Assembly (NCBI RefSeq): GCF_017753665.1
Contig: NZ_CP072524.1
Coordinates: forward strand, 558,001 to 622,000
Direction of reading: 5' to 3'
Source: Neisseria sicca
Lineage (GTDB): Bacteria; Pseudomonadota; Gammaproteobacteria; Burkholderiales; Neisseriaceae
DNA length: 64,000 nucleotides
Below are positions 34,295 through 41,417 of this stretch, piece by piece; position 1 is the stretch's first letter; each line of letters starts with the position of its first letter. A program made the translations under genes and the position numbers. Under the pieces are notes generated by a model. It worked only from the letters and a program-made list of their open reading frames with translations. It did not search any database and was not told the DNA's origin.

Positions 34295-35317
34295 TCAGCC
34301 GATCAACTGCTTCAACACTTCCGCTTTGGCTTTATCGTAATCCTCTTGAGCAATCAAACCGCCGTCCAGCAAAGATTTGAGTTTCGCCAATTTTGCCTGC
34401 GGGTCTTCGGAGGCCGTCTGAACGCTTTGGGCAGGTTGTGCTGCCGGTTGAACCGCTGGCTGCATCATGCCTGCCATCGCGCCAGCCATTGCCTGACCGA
34501 CGCCTGCGCCTACGCCCAAGCCTGCGCCGATTCCAGCAAGCCCGCCTTCGTTTTGCGCGGCGAGCGGGATGGATTCGGCGGTTTGGTATTGGGTGTAGCG
34601 TCCCAAGTCGCCGATGACGCCCATGGAAATTTTCTTATCCAACGCTTCTTGGATGGCGGCAGGCAGAGTGATACTTTCGACGGTGAAGTTTTCGAGCGTC
34701 AAGCCGAGTTTGGCAAACTCTGCGCCGAGCAACTCGCCGATTTTTTGCGACAGCAAAACTTGGTTTGCCGCCATATCCAAAAACGGAATGCCTGAGCTGC
34801 CGAACGCCGCTGCGAGTTGGGTGACGGCGATATTGCGCAACTGGGCTTCCAACTCCGCGCCGCTGTATTCTGCCGCTACACCGCTGACTTCTTTAAAGAA
34901 TTTTGCCGGATCGCTGATGCGGTAGGCGTACATACCGAACGAGCGCAACTGTACCGCGCCGAATTCGGCATCGCGCACGGTAACGGGTTGCGACGTCCCC
35001 CATTTCCGCGCAAGCTGTTGTTTGGTATTGAAAAAATAAACATCGGATTTAAACGGGGATTCAAAGAGTTTGTCCCAGTTTTTCAGGTTGGTCAGCAGCG
35101 GCAGCGTTTGCGTGTTGAGCGTGTAACGCCCCGGTCCGAACACGTCGGCGGTTACGCCCTCATCGACAAACATCGCCATCTGCGCCTCGCGCACGGTCAG
35201 GCTCGCGCCGTTTTGGATTTCCTCATCGGCAATCGGGAAACGCCACATCAGCAGGCTGTCGTCGGGATTCGGCCATTGGATGACGTCGATAAACTGTTTC
35301 TTGATAAAGTTGAACAT
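34295..35317 (-). CDS. SPFH-domain protein with C-terminal SHOCT motif (virion-core/YdjI-like)
   Basis: The 340-residue protein begins with FNFIKKQFIDVIQWPNPDDSLLMWRFP and has an SPFH domain over about 20-230 (VREAQMAMFVDEGV and LGLTLENFTVESITLP). A Gly/Ala/Met/Gln-rich spacer (about 240-295) leads to a short SHOCT helix pair (KLAKLKSLLDGGLIAQEDYDKAKAEVL). SPFH proteins assemble into membrane-associated rings. It lacks an obvious membrane helix, so it is likely peripheral. It is downstream of the DUF350 gene (86-base gap). Confidence 0.87.
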   Translation of the reverse strand: MFNFIKKQFIDVIQWPNPDDSLLMWRFPIADEEIQNGASLTVREAQMAMFVDEGVTADVFGPGRYTLNTQTLPLLTNLKNWDKLFESPFKSDVYFFNTKQQLARKWGTSQPVTVRDAEFGAVQLRSFGMYAYRISDPAKFFKEVSGVAAEYSGAELEAQLRNIAVTQLAAAFGSSGIPFLDMAANQVLLSQKIGELLGAEFAKLGLTLENFTVESITLPAAIQEALDKKISMGVIGDLGRYTQYQTAESIPLAAQNEGGLAGIGAGLGVGAGVGQAMAGAMAGMMQPAVQPAAQPAQSVQTASEDPQAKLAKLKSLLDGGLIAQEDYDKAKAEVLKQLIG

Positions 35318-35403
35318 TGCGGTTCCTTATTTTGAAGAATGGGATAACACGGAGCGGGGCGGAAATGCGGGCAGCCGTATATTTTGCAAACTGTTTATAT
35401 AAA

Positions 35404-35802
35404 TCAGGTCAAACAAGCGGCATTCAAGATACCGATGGACACGGACACCGCGCCATAGAGTGCGCCGACGGCGACGTTGTTGCCGATAAGTTCTTCCGTT
35501 GCGCCTTTAATCATCATCGTGGCGGCAAAATACACCAAAATTTGAATCACTGCCGCGACGAGACCCCACAGGATAAAATCGACGAAACTGACACTATGGG
35601 CAATACTGGACGCGAGTGTCAGACAAAATCCGACCAGCGCACCGCCGAACGACAAGGCGCAGGCAAGGTTGCCGTTTTTAATCAGCCGCAACTCTTCCGC
35701 AGGCGTGATACGCAGATACATCGCGCCGAAAACGACAGTCATCACTACACCCGCAAGCATATATTGCAGGTAAAGCAGGTATTGGGGCAGGGAAATACTC
35801 AC
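35404..35802 (-). CDS. DUF350 (YjfL-like) inner membrane protein
   Basis: The 132-residue protein has four hydrophobic segments (about 12-31, 46-67, 71-95 and 106-130) with conserved Gly and Ala, as in YjfL/DUF350 proteins. It is the first gene of the leftward cluster with the SPFH, DUF4178, small peptide and speD genes. Related clusters elsewhere link DUF350 to membrane-stress proteins, but no activity is established. Confidence 0.82.
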   Translation of the reverse strand: MSISLPQYLLYLQYMLAGVVMTVVFGAMYLRITPAEELRLIKNGNLACALSFGGALVGFCLTLASSIAHSVSFVDFILWGLVAAVIQILVYFAATMMIKGATEELIGNNVAVGALYGAVSVSIGILNAACLT

Positions 35803-35860
35803 GATAGGGATTCCTTGTCAGATATTTTTGATGCTTTTGATTATGCCATATTTCAATAGT

Positions 35861-35897
35861 AAAGGTCGTCTGAAAAGGGTTTCAGACGACCTTTTAC
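35861..35897. terminator. uptake-sequence inverted pair between leuB and the DUF350 gene
   Basis: AAAGGTCGTCTGAAAAG faces TTTCAGACGACCTTTT, downstream of leuB and upstream of the DUF350 start. Confidence 0.5.
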
Positions 35898-35954
35898 TGT
35901 TTTTTGCTTTGTTTTGGGCTGTCAGGCTGGCGGAGGCAGAAGAGGGAATGAGAC

Positions 35955-36061
35955 TATAGTGGATTAACTTTAAACCAGTACGGCGTTGCCTCACCTTGCC
36001 GTACTATCTGTACTGTCTGCGGTTTCGTCGCTTTGTCCTGATTTAAAGTTAATCCACTATA
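35955..36061. repeat. short Correia element (internally deleted form)
   Basis: The 107-bp element has the same ends as the 157-bp copy at 24097-24253, in opposite orientation. It lacks about 50 bp of the core that contain the AACCGATTC and GAATCGTTC arms. Confidence 0.9.
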
Positions 36062-36116
36062 TAACCTGTCCCGCACCATTCTCGATAAGGCCTCAAAAAG
36101 CTATAAAAATTGTTTG

Positions 36117-36148
36117 AAAAAATGCGCGGAGTTTTCCGCGCATTTTGC
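36117..36148 (-). terminator. Rho-independent terminator of leuB
   Basis: The stem AAAATGCGCGGA/TCCGCGCATTTT sits 32 bases beyond the stop codon and has a U-rich end on the transcript. Confidence 0.75.
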
Positions 36149-36179
36149 TTAAAACGTACTCTCGTTTTCAGATGACCTT

Positions 36180-37250
36180 TTACAAGGCGGCGAGTACGGC
36201 ATCGCCCATTTCGGAGCAGGAAACGAGTTTTGTACCTTCTTCGTAAATATCGCCGGTGCGCAAGCCTTGTTGTAGCACTTTTTGGACGGCGCTTTCAACT
36301 TGTTGCGCGCGCGCTTCATCGTTCAGGCTGTAACGCAGCAGCATGGCAAGCGAGAGGATGGTGGCCAGCGGGTTGGCTTTGTTTTGTCCGGCGATGTCGG
36401 GAGCAGAGCCGTGTGACGGTTCGTACAGGCCTTTGCCGTTTTCGTCCAACGAGGCGGAGGGCAGCATGCCGATGGAGCCCGTCAGCATGGAGGCTTCGTC
36501 GGAGAGGATGTCGCCGAAGATGTTGCCGGTGGCGATGACGTCGAATTGTTTGGGCGCGCGCACGAGCTGCATGGCGGCGTTGTCCACATACATGTGGGAG
36601 AGTTCGACGTCGGGGTATTGTTTGCCGATTTCTTCAAAGATTTCGCGCCACAGTTCGGTGGTTTCCAAAACGTTGGCTTTGCCGACGGAGCAGACTTTTT
36701 TGCTGCGTTTTTGGGCGGATTGGAAGGCGACGTGGGCGATGCGGCGGATTTCGCTTTCGCTGTATTTCATGGTGTTGTAGCCTTCGCGTTCGCCGTTTTC
36801 CAGAACGCGGATGCCGCGCGGTTCGCCGAAGTAGATGTCGCCGGTGAGTTCGCGCACGATGAGGATGTCGAGGCCTGCGACGATTTCGGGTTTGAGCGTG
36901 GAGGCGTTGGCAAGCTCGGGATAGAGGATGGCGGGGCGCAGGTTGGCAAACAGGTTCAGATCTTTGCGGATTGCCAATAGTCCGCGTTCGGGGCGTAGCG
37001 GGCGGTCAAGATTGTCGTATTGCGGGCTGCCGACCGCGCCGAGCAGGACGGCATCGGCTTTGCGGCAGAGGTTTTGCGTAAATTCGGGATAGGGATGGCC
37101 GTATTCGTCGTAGGCTTCGCCGCCCAATGGGGCGTATTCGTAGCTGGCGTCCAAGCCTTGGGCGATGAGTTTGTCGAGTACGCGGACGGTTTCGGCGACG
37201 ATTTCGGGACCGATGCCGTCGCCTCGGAGGATGGCGATATGTTTGGTCAT
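36180..37250 (-). CDS. leuB: 3-isopropylmalate dehydrogenase
   Basis: LeuB oxidises and decarboxylates 3-isopropylmalate to 2-oxoisocaproate in leucine synthesis. The 356-residue protein shows ILRGDGIGPEIV at 7-18, RPLRPERGLLAIR near 85, VRELTGDIYFGEPRG near 135 (substrate and catalytic Tyr), the Lys-containing VCSVGKANVLETTELW, and EPSHGSAPDIAGQNKANP near 277. It shares its strand with leuC and leuD, but IS1655 and other genes separate them. Confidence 0.96.
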   Translation of the reverse strand: MTKHIAILRGDGIGPEIVAETVRVLDKLIAQGLDASYEYAPLGGEAYDEYGHPYPEFTQNLCRKADAVLLGAVGSPQYDNLDRPLRPERGLLAIRKDLNLFANLRPAILYPELANASTLKPEIVAGLDILIVRELTGDIYFGEPRGIRVLENGEREGYNTMKYSESEIRRIAHVAFQSAQKRSKKVCSVGKANVLETTELWREIFEEIGKQYPDVELSHMYVDNAAMQLVRAPKQFDVIATGNIFGDILSDEASMLTGSIGMLPSASLDENGKGLYEPSHGSAPDIAGQNKANPLATILSLAMLLRYSLNDEARAQQVESAVQKVLQQGLRTGDIYEEGTKLVSCSEMGDAVLAAL

Positions 37251-37316
37251 TTTGGGTTTCCTTACGGGAAAGTTTTAGGTAAAGGGTAGGGTACCTGTTT
37301 GTCAGACGGCCTTAAA

Positions 37317-38180
37317 TCAATTTGCTCTGAAAACGCTGATTGTACCATTGTGGTACTGGTAAAGCTGGGTAGAAATCGCGTAGGCAGATTCTTCAAATGC
37401 CTGCAGGGTAATATTTGCCATCGCCTGCAAAGCTTCTTCATCGGACGGGCTGCAAATGAGCAGGGCGTTGCGTGCCGGAACTGCAAAAACAGGATTGGCG
37501 GGCAGCATAGGATCGTCTTTAAGTACTTCGTCTAAAAGCAAAATCAGGGAGGCATCATAGTCGTTGTCCAAATGAATTTGAGCCAATGACCAACCTTCAG
37601 CATGATGAATTTGGACACGTCCATTTATCCGTTGGCGCAGATTATCCATGGCGGTACGATACAAGGCGTCTTCATCTTCAATACCGGCCTCTTTCATATG
37701 TTCATGGTTGAGCGTATGCATGGATTCATCCGTATCCACCATATAAAGCAACATGATATCGCCCGCAATCGGTTTGAATACCAGGTAATCGATAGGTTCG
37801 GTTTCGTCCTTATTTGCGATCAGTCTGGTGTTTTCCAGATAAATCGTATTTTTAATCGTCGGAAGAATTTGTTGTGCTGAAACGCTGGCTTTAGTGTCTT
37901 GAATCTTACGGATAACCGCTAAATTGGCAGCAACAATGGCATTCAAGGCATCAGGATTTTGCAGATAACTTGTGTAATGGCTGCTCAAATATGTGCTGAA
38001 CGACGCTTCATTATCTTCGGGAAAATGGACAATGATAGGCGAAGAAGCAATATCTTCACCCCAGTCGATTTTAACTTCAAAATGTAATTCGTCTTGGATA
38101 CGACGGGCAAAGTATTCGACAAATTCCTGCCAGTTCATTAATTTGGGTTTGGAACGGAACAACCTGCTGAAAAAAGACAT
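37317..38180 (-). CDS. DUF1444-family protein
   Basis: The 287-residue protein begins MSFFSRLFRSKPKLMNWQEF, with AGGA 7 bases upstream of the Met ending at 38180. The rest is an alternating alpha/beta soluble domain (ENTRLIANKDETEPIDYLVFKPIAGDIMLLYMVD and GWSLAQIHLDNDYDASLILLLDEVL). It resembles YtpQ/DUF1444 proteins, whose role is not known to me. It lies between the YhcH-like gene and leuB on the same strand. Confidence 0.65.
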   Translation of the reverse strand: MSFFSRLFRSKPKLMNWQEFVEYFARRIQDELHFEVKIDWGEDIASSPIIVHFPEDNEASFSTYLSSHYTSYLQNPDALNAIVAANLAVIRKIQDTKASVSAQQILPTIKNTIYLENTRLIANKDETEPIDYLVFKPIAGDIMLLYMVDTDESMHTLNHEHMKEAGIEDEDALYRTAMDNLRQRINGRVQIHHAEGWSLAQIHLDNDYDASLILLLDEVLKDDPMLPANPVFAVPARNALLICSPSDEEALQAMANITLQAFEESAYAISTQLYQYHNGTISVFRAN

Positions 38181-38217
38181 ATTGTGTCCTGAATAAGGGT
38201 GTGAGGTCGTCTGAATA

Positions 38218-38679
38218 TTACAGACGTTCAGTTTCAACACGGATTTTAAAAACGGCTTTGCGTATGTTTGGCCTGTCGCCGACCAGCGGAGCATGTGCGT
38301 CGTTGGGAAAGAAGAGGGCAAACTCGCCCGGTTGGAGCGTGAGCCAGGTTTCCGATTCGCAGTCGAAAAATTCGATGTCGCGCTTTTCGTCGTAGCCCAA
38401 ACCGTTTTTCAGACGACCTCTGTCTATCCAGCCGTAGGTTTCCTCTCCGCTGATGGGAGCTTGGATGTCGATGTGTTTCAAATGCGCTTCCGGCTTGGCA
38501 TCGGCTTTGCTCCTCATCGGTTCGCTGCCGATAAAGAGGCGGATGTTTGGATTTTCACACGGCACTTGTCCGTCGGGCAGGGCGGCGAAATCCAGCGTTT
38601 GCAACAGGCGGACGGCGTCGGCGAAGTCAGGGTGCAAAGCGGCGTAACGGGCGGCGTTGGTGATGGTGTCGGTAATCAT
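38218..38679 (-). CDS. YhcH/YjgK/YiaL family (DUF386) protein
   Basis: The 153-residue cupin-like protein has the family's HIDIQAPISGEETYGW near 68-83, FALFFPNDAHAPLVG near 117-131 (His metal ligand) and the closing KAVFKIRVE. Family members are tied to sialic acid and other sugar use, or to anomer handling. The IS1655-like element ends 31 bases upstream of its start and may have separated it from its own promoter. Confidence 0.85.
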   Translation of the reverse strand: MITDTITNAARYAALHPDFADAVRLLQTLDFAALPDGQVPCENPNIRLFIGSEPMRSKADAKPEAHLKHIDIQAPISGEETYGWIDRGRLKNGLGYDEKRDIEFFDCESETWLTLQPGEFALFFPNDAHAPLVGDRPNIRKAVFKIRVETERL

Positions 38680-38710
38680 GTTTTGAGGGAGGAGACGAAA
38701 AAAGGTCCTT

Positions 38711-39784
38711 GGATTCGGATTTCAAGTGCAACACTAGTGTATCAGTGGTTTGAACAGATTCAAGAATAAAACACTTGGCGTTTCGTAGCCAAGTGTTTTT
38801 CTTGGCCGGTGATTCAATTCATCTTGAACCCTGCGTATCTCCCGATTGCTGATGTTTCGGAAATCGGTTTGTTTGGGGAAATATTGGCGGATGAGTCCGT
38901 TGGTGTTCTCATTCAGCCCTTTCTCCCACGAATGGTAGGGGCGGCAAAAATAGGTTTTCGCCTTCAATGCTTCGGCTATTTTGGTGTGTTGATAGAACTC
39001 TTTGCCGTTATCCATAGTGATGGTGTGCACTCTGGCTTTATGTGCCTTTAATGCCCTAACGGCTGCCAGAGCAGTGTCTTCGGCTTTGAGGCTGTCCAAT
39101 TTGCAGATGATGGTGTAGCGGGTAACGCGTTCGACCAAGGTCAGTAATGCGCTTTTCTGTCCTTTGCCGACGATGGTGTCGGCTTCCCAATCGCCGATGC
39201 GGGCTTTCTGGTCGACGATGGCGGGTCGGTTTTCTATGCCGACGCGGTTGGGCACTTTGCCTCTGGTCCATGTGCTGCCGTAGCGTTTGCGGTAGGGTTT
39301 GCTGCATATTCTGAGGTGTTGCCACAAGGTGCCGCCGTTGCTTTTGTCTTGGCGGAGGTAGCGGTAAATGGTGCTGTGGTGGAGTGTTATCCCGTGATGT
39401 TTGCGCAGGTAGGCGCATACTTGTTCGGGACTGAGTTTGCGGCGGATAAGGGTGTCGATGTGTTGAATCAGCTGCGAATCAAGCTTATAGGGCTTTCGCT
39501 TACGCTGTTTGATAGTCCGGCTCTGCTTCTGTGCTTTTTCGGCACTATATTGCTGCCCTTGGGTGCGGTGCCGTCTGATTTCGCGACTGATGGTGCTTTT
39601 GTGGCGGTTAAGCTGTTTGGCGATTTCTGTGACGGTGCGGTGGCGGGACAGGTATTGGATATGGTATCGTTCGTCTTGGGTCAGTTGTGTGTAGCTCATG
39701 GCAATCTTTCTTGCAGGAAAGGCCGTATGCTACCGCATACTGGCCTTTTTCTGTTAGGGAAAGTTGCACTTCAAATGCGAATCC
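38711..39784 (-). mobile_element. IS30-family element, IS1655-like
   Basis: A 22-bp imperfect inverted repeat (20 of 22 match; core AAGTGCAAC) lies at 38711-38732 and 39763-39784 and brackets one complete transposase gene. The outermost bases could belong to the target; AAGTGCAAC is certainly terminal. The element sits between leuD and the YhcH-like gene. Confidence 0.85.
38734..39699 (-). CDS. IS30-family transposase (IS1655-like)
   Basis: The 321-residue protein has the IS30 N-terminal helix-turn-helix (LTQDERYHIQYLSRHRTVTEIAKQLNRHKSTISREI) and a DDE core: Asp in GDWEADTIVGKGQ, Asp in HTITMDNGKEF and Glu in WEKGLNENTNGLIRQYFPK. The reading frame is complete and shows no damage, so it may be active. 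Confidence 0.96.
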   Translation of the reverse strand: MSYTQLTQDERYHIQYLSRHRTVTEIAKQLNRHKSTISREIRRHRTQGQQYSAEKAQKQSRTIKQRKRKPYKLDSQLIQHIDTLIRRKLSPEQVCAYLRKHHGITLHHSTIYRYLRQDKSNGGTLWQHLRICSKPYRKRYGSTWTRGKVPNRVGIENRPAIVDQKARIGDWEADTIVGKGQKSALLTLVERVTRYTIICKLDSLKAEDTALAAVRALKAHKARVHTITMDNGKEFYQHTKIAEALKAKTYFCRPYHSWEKGLNENTNGLIRQYFPKQTDFRNISNREIRRVQDELNHRPRKTLGYETPSVLFLNLFKPLIH

Positions 39785-39785
39785 G

Positions 39786-39852
39786 CCGTCGTCTGAAAAC
39801 TGTTTTTGCGTTTTAGCGAAATTCGCTACACTCGTTTTCAGACGACCTTTTT
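39786..39852 (-). terminator. uptake-sequence inverted pair behind leuD
   Basis: ACGTCGTCTGAA-type arms enclose a second small hairpin (AGCGAAATTCGCT). It lies between leuD and the IS1655-like element. Confidence 0.5.
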
Positions 39853-39857
39853 ATGTA

Positions 39858-40499
39858 TCAACCGTTAAACAGCCAAGGCTGGCTTTGGCGGCGTTTTTCT
39901 TCGAAATCGCGGATTTCGTCGGCGTGTTGCAGGGTTAAGCCGATTTCGTCCAAGCCGTTTAAGAGGCAGTGTTTGCGGTGTTCGGTAATGTCGAATTTAA
40001 ATGTTTCGCCGTTAGGCGTGGTCAGGGTTTGTTCGGCAAGGTCGATGGAGAGCTGATAGCCTTCGTTGGCTTCGACTTCTTTGAAGAGCTGGTCGACTTG
40101 TTCTTCGGTCAACACGATGGGCAGGAGGCCGTTTTTGTAGCAGTTGTTGAAGAAGATGTCGGCGAAGCTGGGGGCGATGACGGCGCGGAAACCGTAGTCA
40201 TCCAATGCCCAAGGGGCGTGTTCGCGCGAGGAGCCGCAGCCGAAGTTTTTGCGTGTCAACAGGATTTGCGCGCCTTGGTAACGCGGCTGGTTCAGCGAGA
40301 AATCGGGGTTCAGCGGGCGTTTGCTATTGTCCATGCCCGGTTCGCCGTGGTCGAGGTAACGCCATTCGTCAAAGGCATTGGGACCGAAGCCGCTTCGTTT
40401 GATGGATTTTAAAAATTGTTTGGGGATGATGGCGTCGGTGTCAACATTGCTGCGATCGAGCGGAGCGACGATGGCGGTGATTTTGGTAAAGGCTTTCAT
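39858..40499 (-). CDS. leuD: 3-isopropylmalate dehydratase small subunit
   Basis: With LeuC, this subunit isomerises 2- to 3-isopropylmalate. The 213-residue protein has the swivelling-domain motifs NVDTDAIIPKQFLK near 18 and NFGCGSSREHAPWAL near 86, and the length is normal. Its partner leuC lies about 0.9 kb upstream on the same strand; three small lipoprotein genes stand between them. Confidence 0.96.
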   Translation of the reverse strand: MKAFTKITAIVAPLDRSNVDTDAIIPKQFLKSIKRSGFGPNAFDEWRYLDHGEPGMDNSKRPLNPDFSLNQPRYQGAQILLTRKNFGCGSSREHAPWALDDYGFRAVIAPSFADIFFNNCYKNGLLPIVLTEEQVDQLFKEVEANEGYQLSIDLAEQTLTTPNGETFKFDITEHRKHCLLNGLDEIGLTLQHADEIRDFEEKRRQSQPWLFNG

Positions 40500-40529
40500 G
40501 TTCTGTACTTTTTCGTTTGTCGAGGATTA

Positions 40530-40557
40530 TAAAATGCCCCGATTTCCGGGGCATTTA
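40530..40557 (-). terminator. Rho-independent terminator of the second entericidin-like gene
   Basis: The stem AAATGCCCCG/CGGGGCATTT is placed 19 bases beyond the stop codon. Confidence 0.75.
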
Positions 40558-40575
40558 CGTTTAAATTTTGTTTAG

Positions 40576-40713
40576 TCAGTAGGTTTTGACATTTTCAGCG
40601 GTATTGCTGACAGCAGTACCGGCGGCACTGACGTCTTTAGCTACGCCTGAAATAGTGTTGCAGGCAGAGAGCAAGGTCATCGCGGTAAGTGCGATTAGGG
40701 CAAATTTCTTCAT
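40576..40713 (-). CDS. entericidin-like small lipoprotein (copy 2)
   Basis: The 45-residue precursor MKKFALIALTAMTLLSACNT... has a lipobox LSAC and a short Ser/Ala/Val-rich mature part ending NVKTY, like EcnA/EcnB lipoproteins. It is about 80% identical to copy 1 upstream at 40746-40883, indicating tandem duplication. It is too short for many gene finders. It should be membrane-anchored in the envelope. Confidence 0.8.
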   Translation of the reverse strand: MKKFALIALTAMTLLSACNTISGVAKDVSAAGTAVSNTAENVKTY

Positions 40714-40745
40714 GTATGGATTCCTGCGTAAAATTGGATTTTGGA

Positions 40746-40883
40746 TTAGTAATTTTTTACAGACTCAGCAGAACCACTGACTGCGTTACCGGCGGCGCTG
40801 ACATCTTTGCCCATACCGGAAATGGTGTTGCAGGCAGACAGCAAGGTCATAGCGGTCAAAGCAATGAGGGCGAATTTTTTCAT
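40746..40883 (-). CDS. entericidin-like small lipoprotein (copy 1)
   Basis: The 45-residue precursor has the same signal and lipobox as copy 2 and a mature part with DVSAAGNAVSGSAESVKNY. AGGAGC stands 5 bases before the ATG. Entericidin-type lipoproteins in enterobacteria are linked to stress-induced lysis (EcnB) and its antidote (EcnA). Whether these two copies form such a pair is not shown by the sequence. Confidence 0.8.
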   Translation of the reverse strand: MKKFALIALTAMTLLSACNTISGMGKDVSAAGNAVSGSAESVKNY

Positions 40884-41050
40884 TTGAAGCTCCTAATAGT
40901 TTGAAAAGTACAGTCTGTGTTACTGTATTACTAATAATATTCGGCATCTTCACAAAAGGCAATAGTTGGTATAAATGAAAAAATGCGGAGTTACATGAAT
41001 ATAAACGGTGGTTTGAGTAAAGGTTTTTATAACTCTTATTGTTTGCGTAG

Positions 41051-41083
41051 TAGGCTGCCTGAAAATATATTTTAGGCAGCCTT
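41051..41083 (-). terminator. terminator of the 73-residue lipoprotein gene
   Basis: The stem TAGGCTGCCTGAAAAT/TATTTTAGGCAGCCT lies 17 bases beyond the stop codon. Confidence 0.7.
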
Positions 41084-41099
41084 GTGTAAAGATAGCAGT

Positions 41100-41321
41100 T
41101 TATTCAGTAGCTTCTTCAATTTTTTCGCCGACATGGGTCATGCCGCGGCCAACAGCGTTACCGCCTTTTTTCACGGCAGCTTTGGTTTTGTCCCAGCCGC
41201 GCTCGGCAGCGTTTTCTGTTTTATCCCAGTTGCGGCTAGCGTCATCTTTCGCTCCGGACCAAGTGCTGGAGCAGGCAGCCAGGGTAAGGGCAGCAAGGGT
41301 GGTTATCAACAGTTTGTTCAT
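41100..41321 (-). CDS. small envelope lipoprotein
   Basis: The 73-residue precursor (start at the second of two adjacent Mets) has a lipobox LAAC followed by SSTWSGAKDDASRNWDKTENAAERGWDKTKAAVKKGGNAVGRG and an acidic end. The mature part is a predicted amphipathic helix with two WDKT repeats. It resembles entericidin-like and stress lipoproteins. AAGGAA lies before the start. Its function is unknown. Confidence 0.75.
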   Translation of the reverse strand: MNKLLITTLAALTLAACSSTWSGAKDDASRNWDKTENAAERGWDKTKAAVKKGGNAVGRGMTHVGEKIEEATE

Positions 41322-41417
41322 CATTGGATTCCTTGATTTAAGAGTTGGAGAATCTCCTTTGCGCGGAGATGGTGGTTACAGACGACCTTTGGTGGTTATG
41401 CAAGGTCGTCTGAAAGA

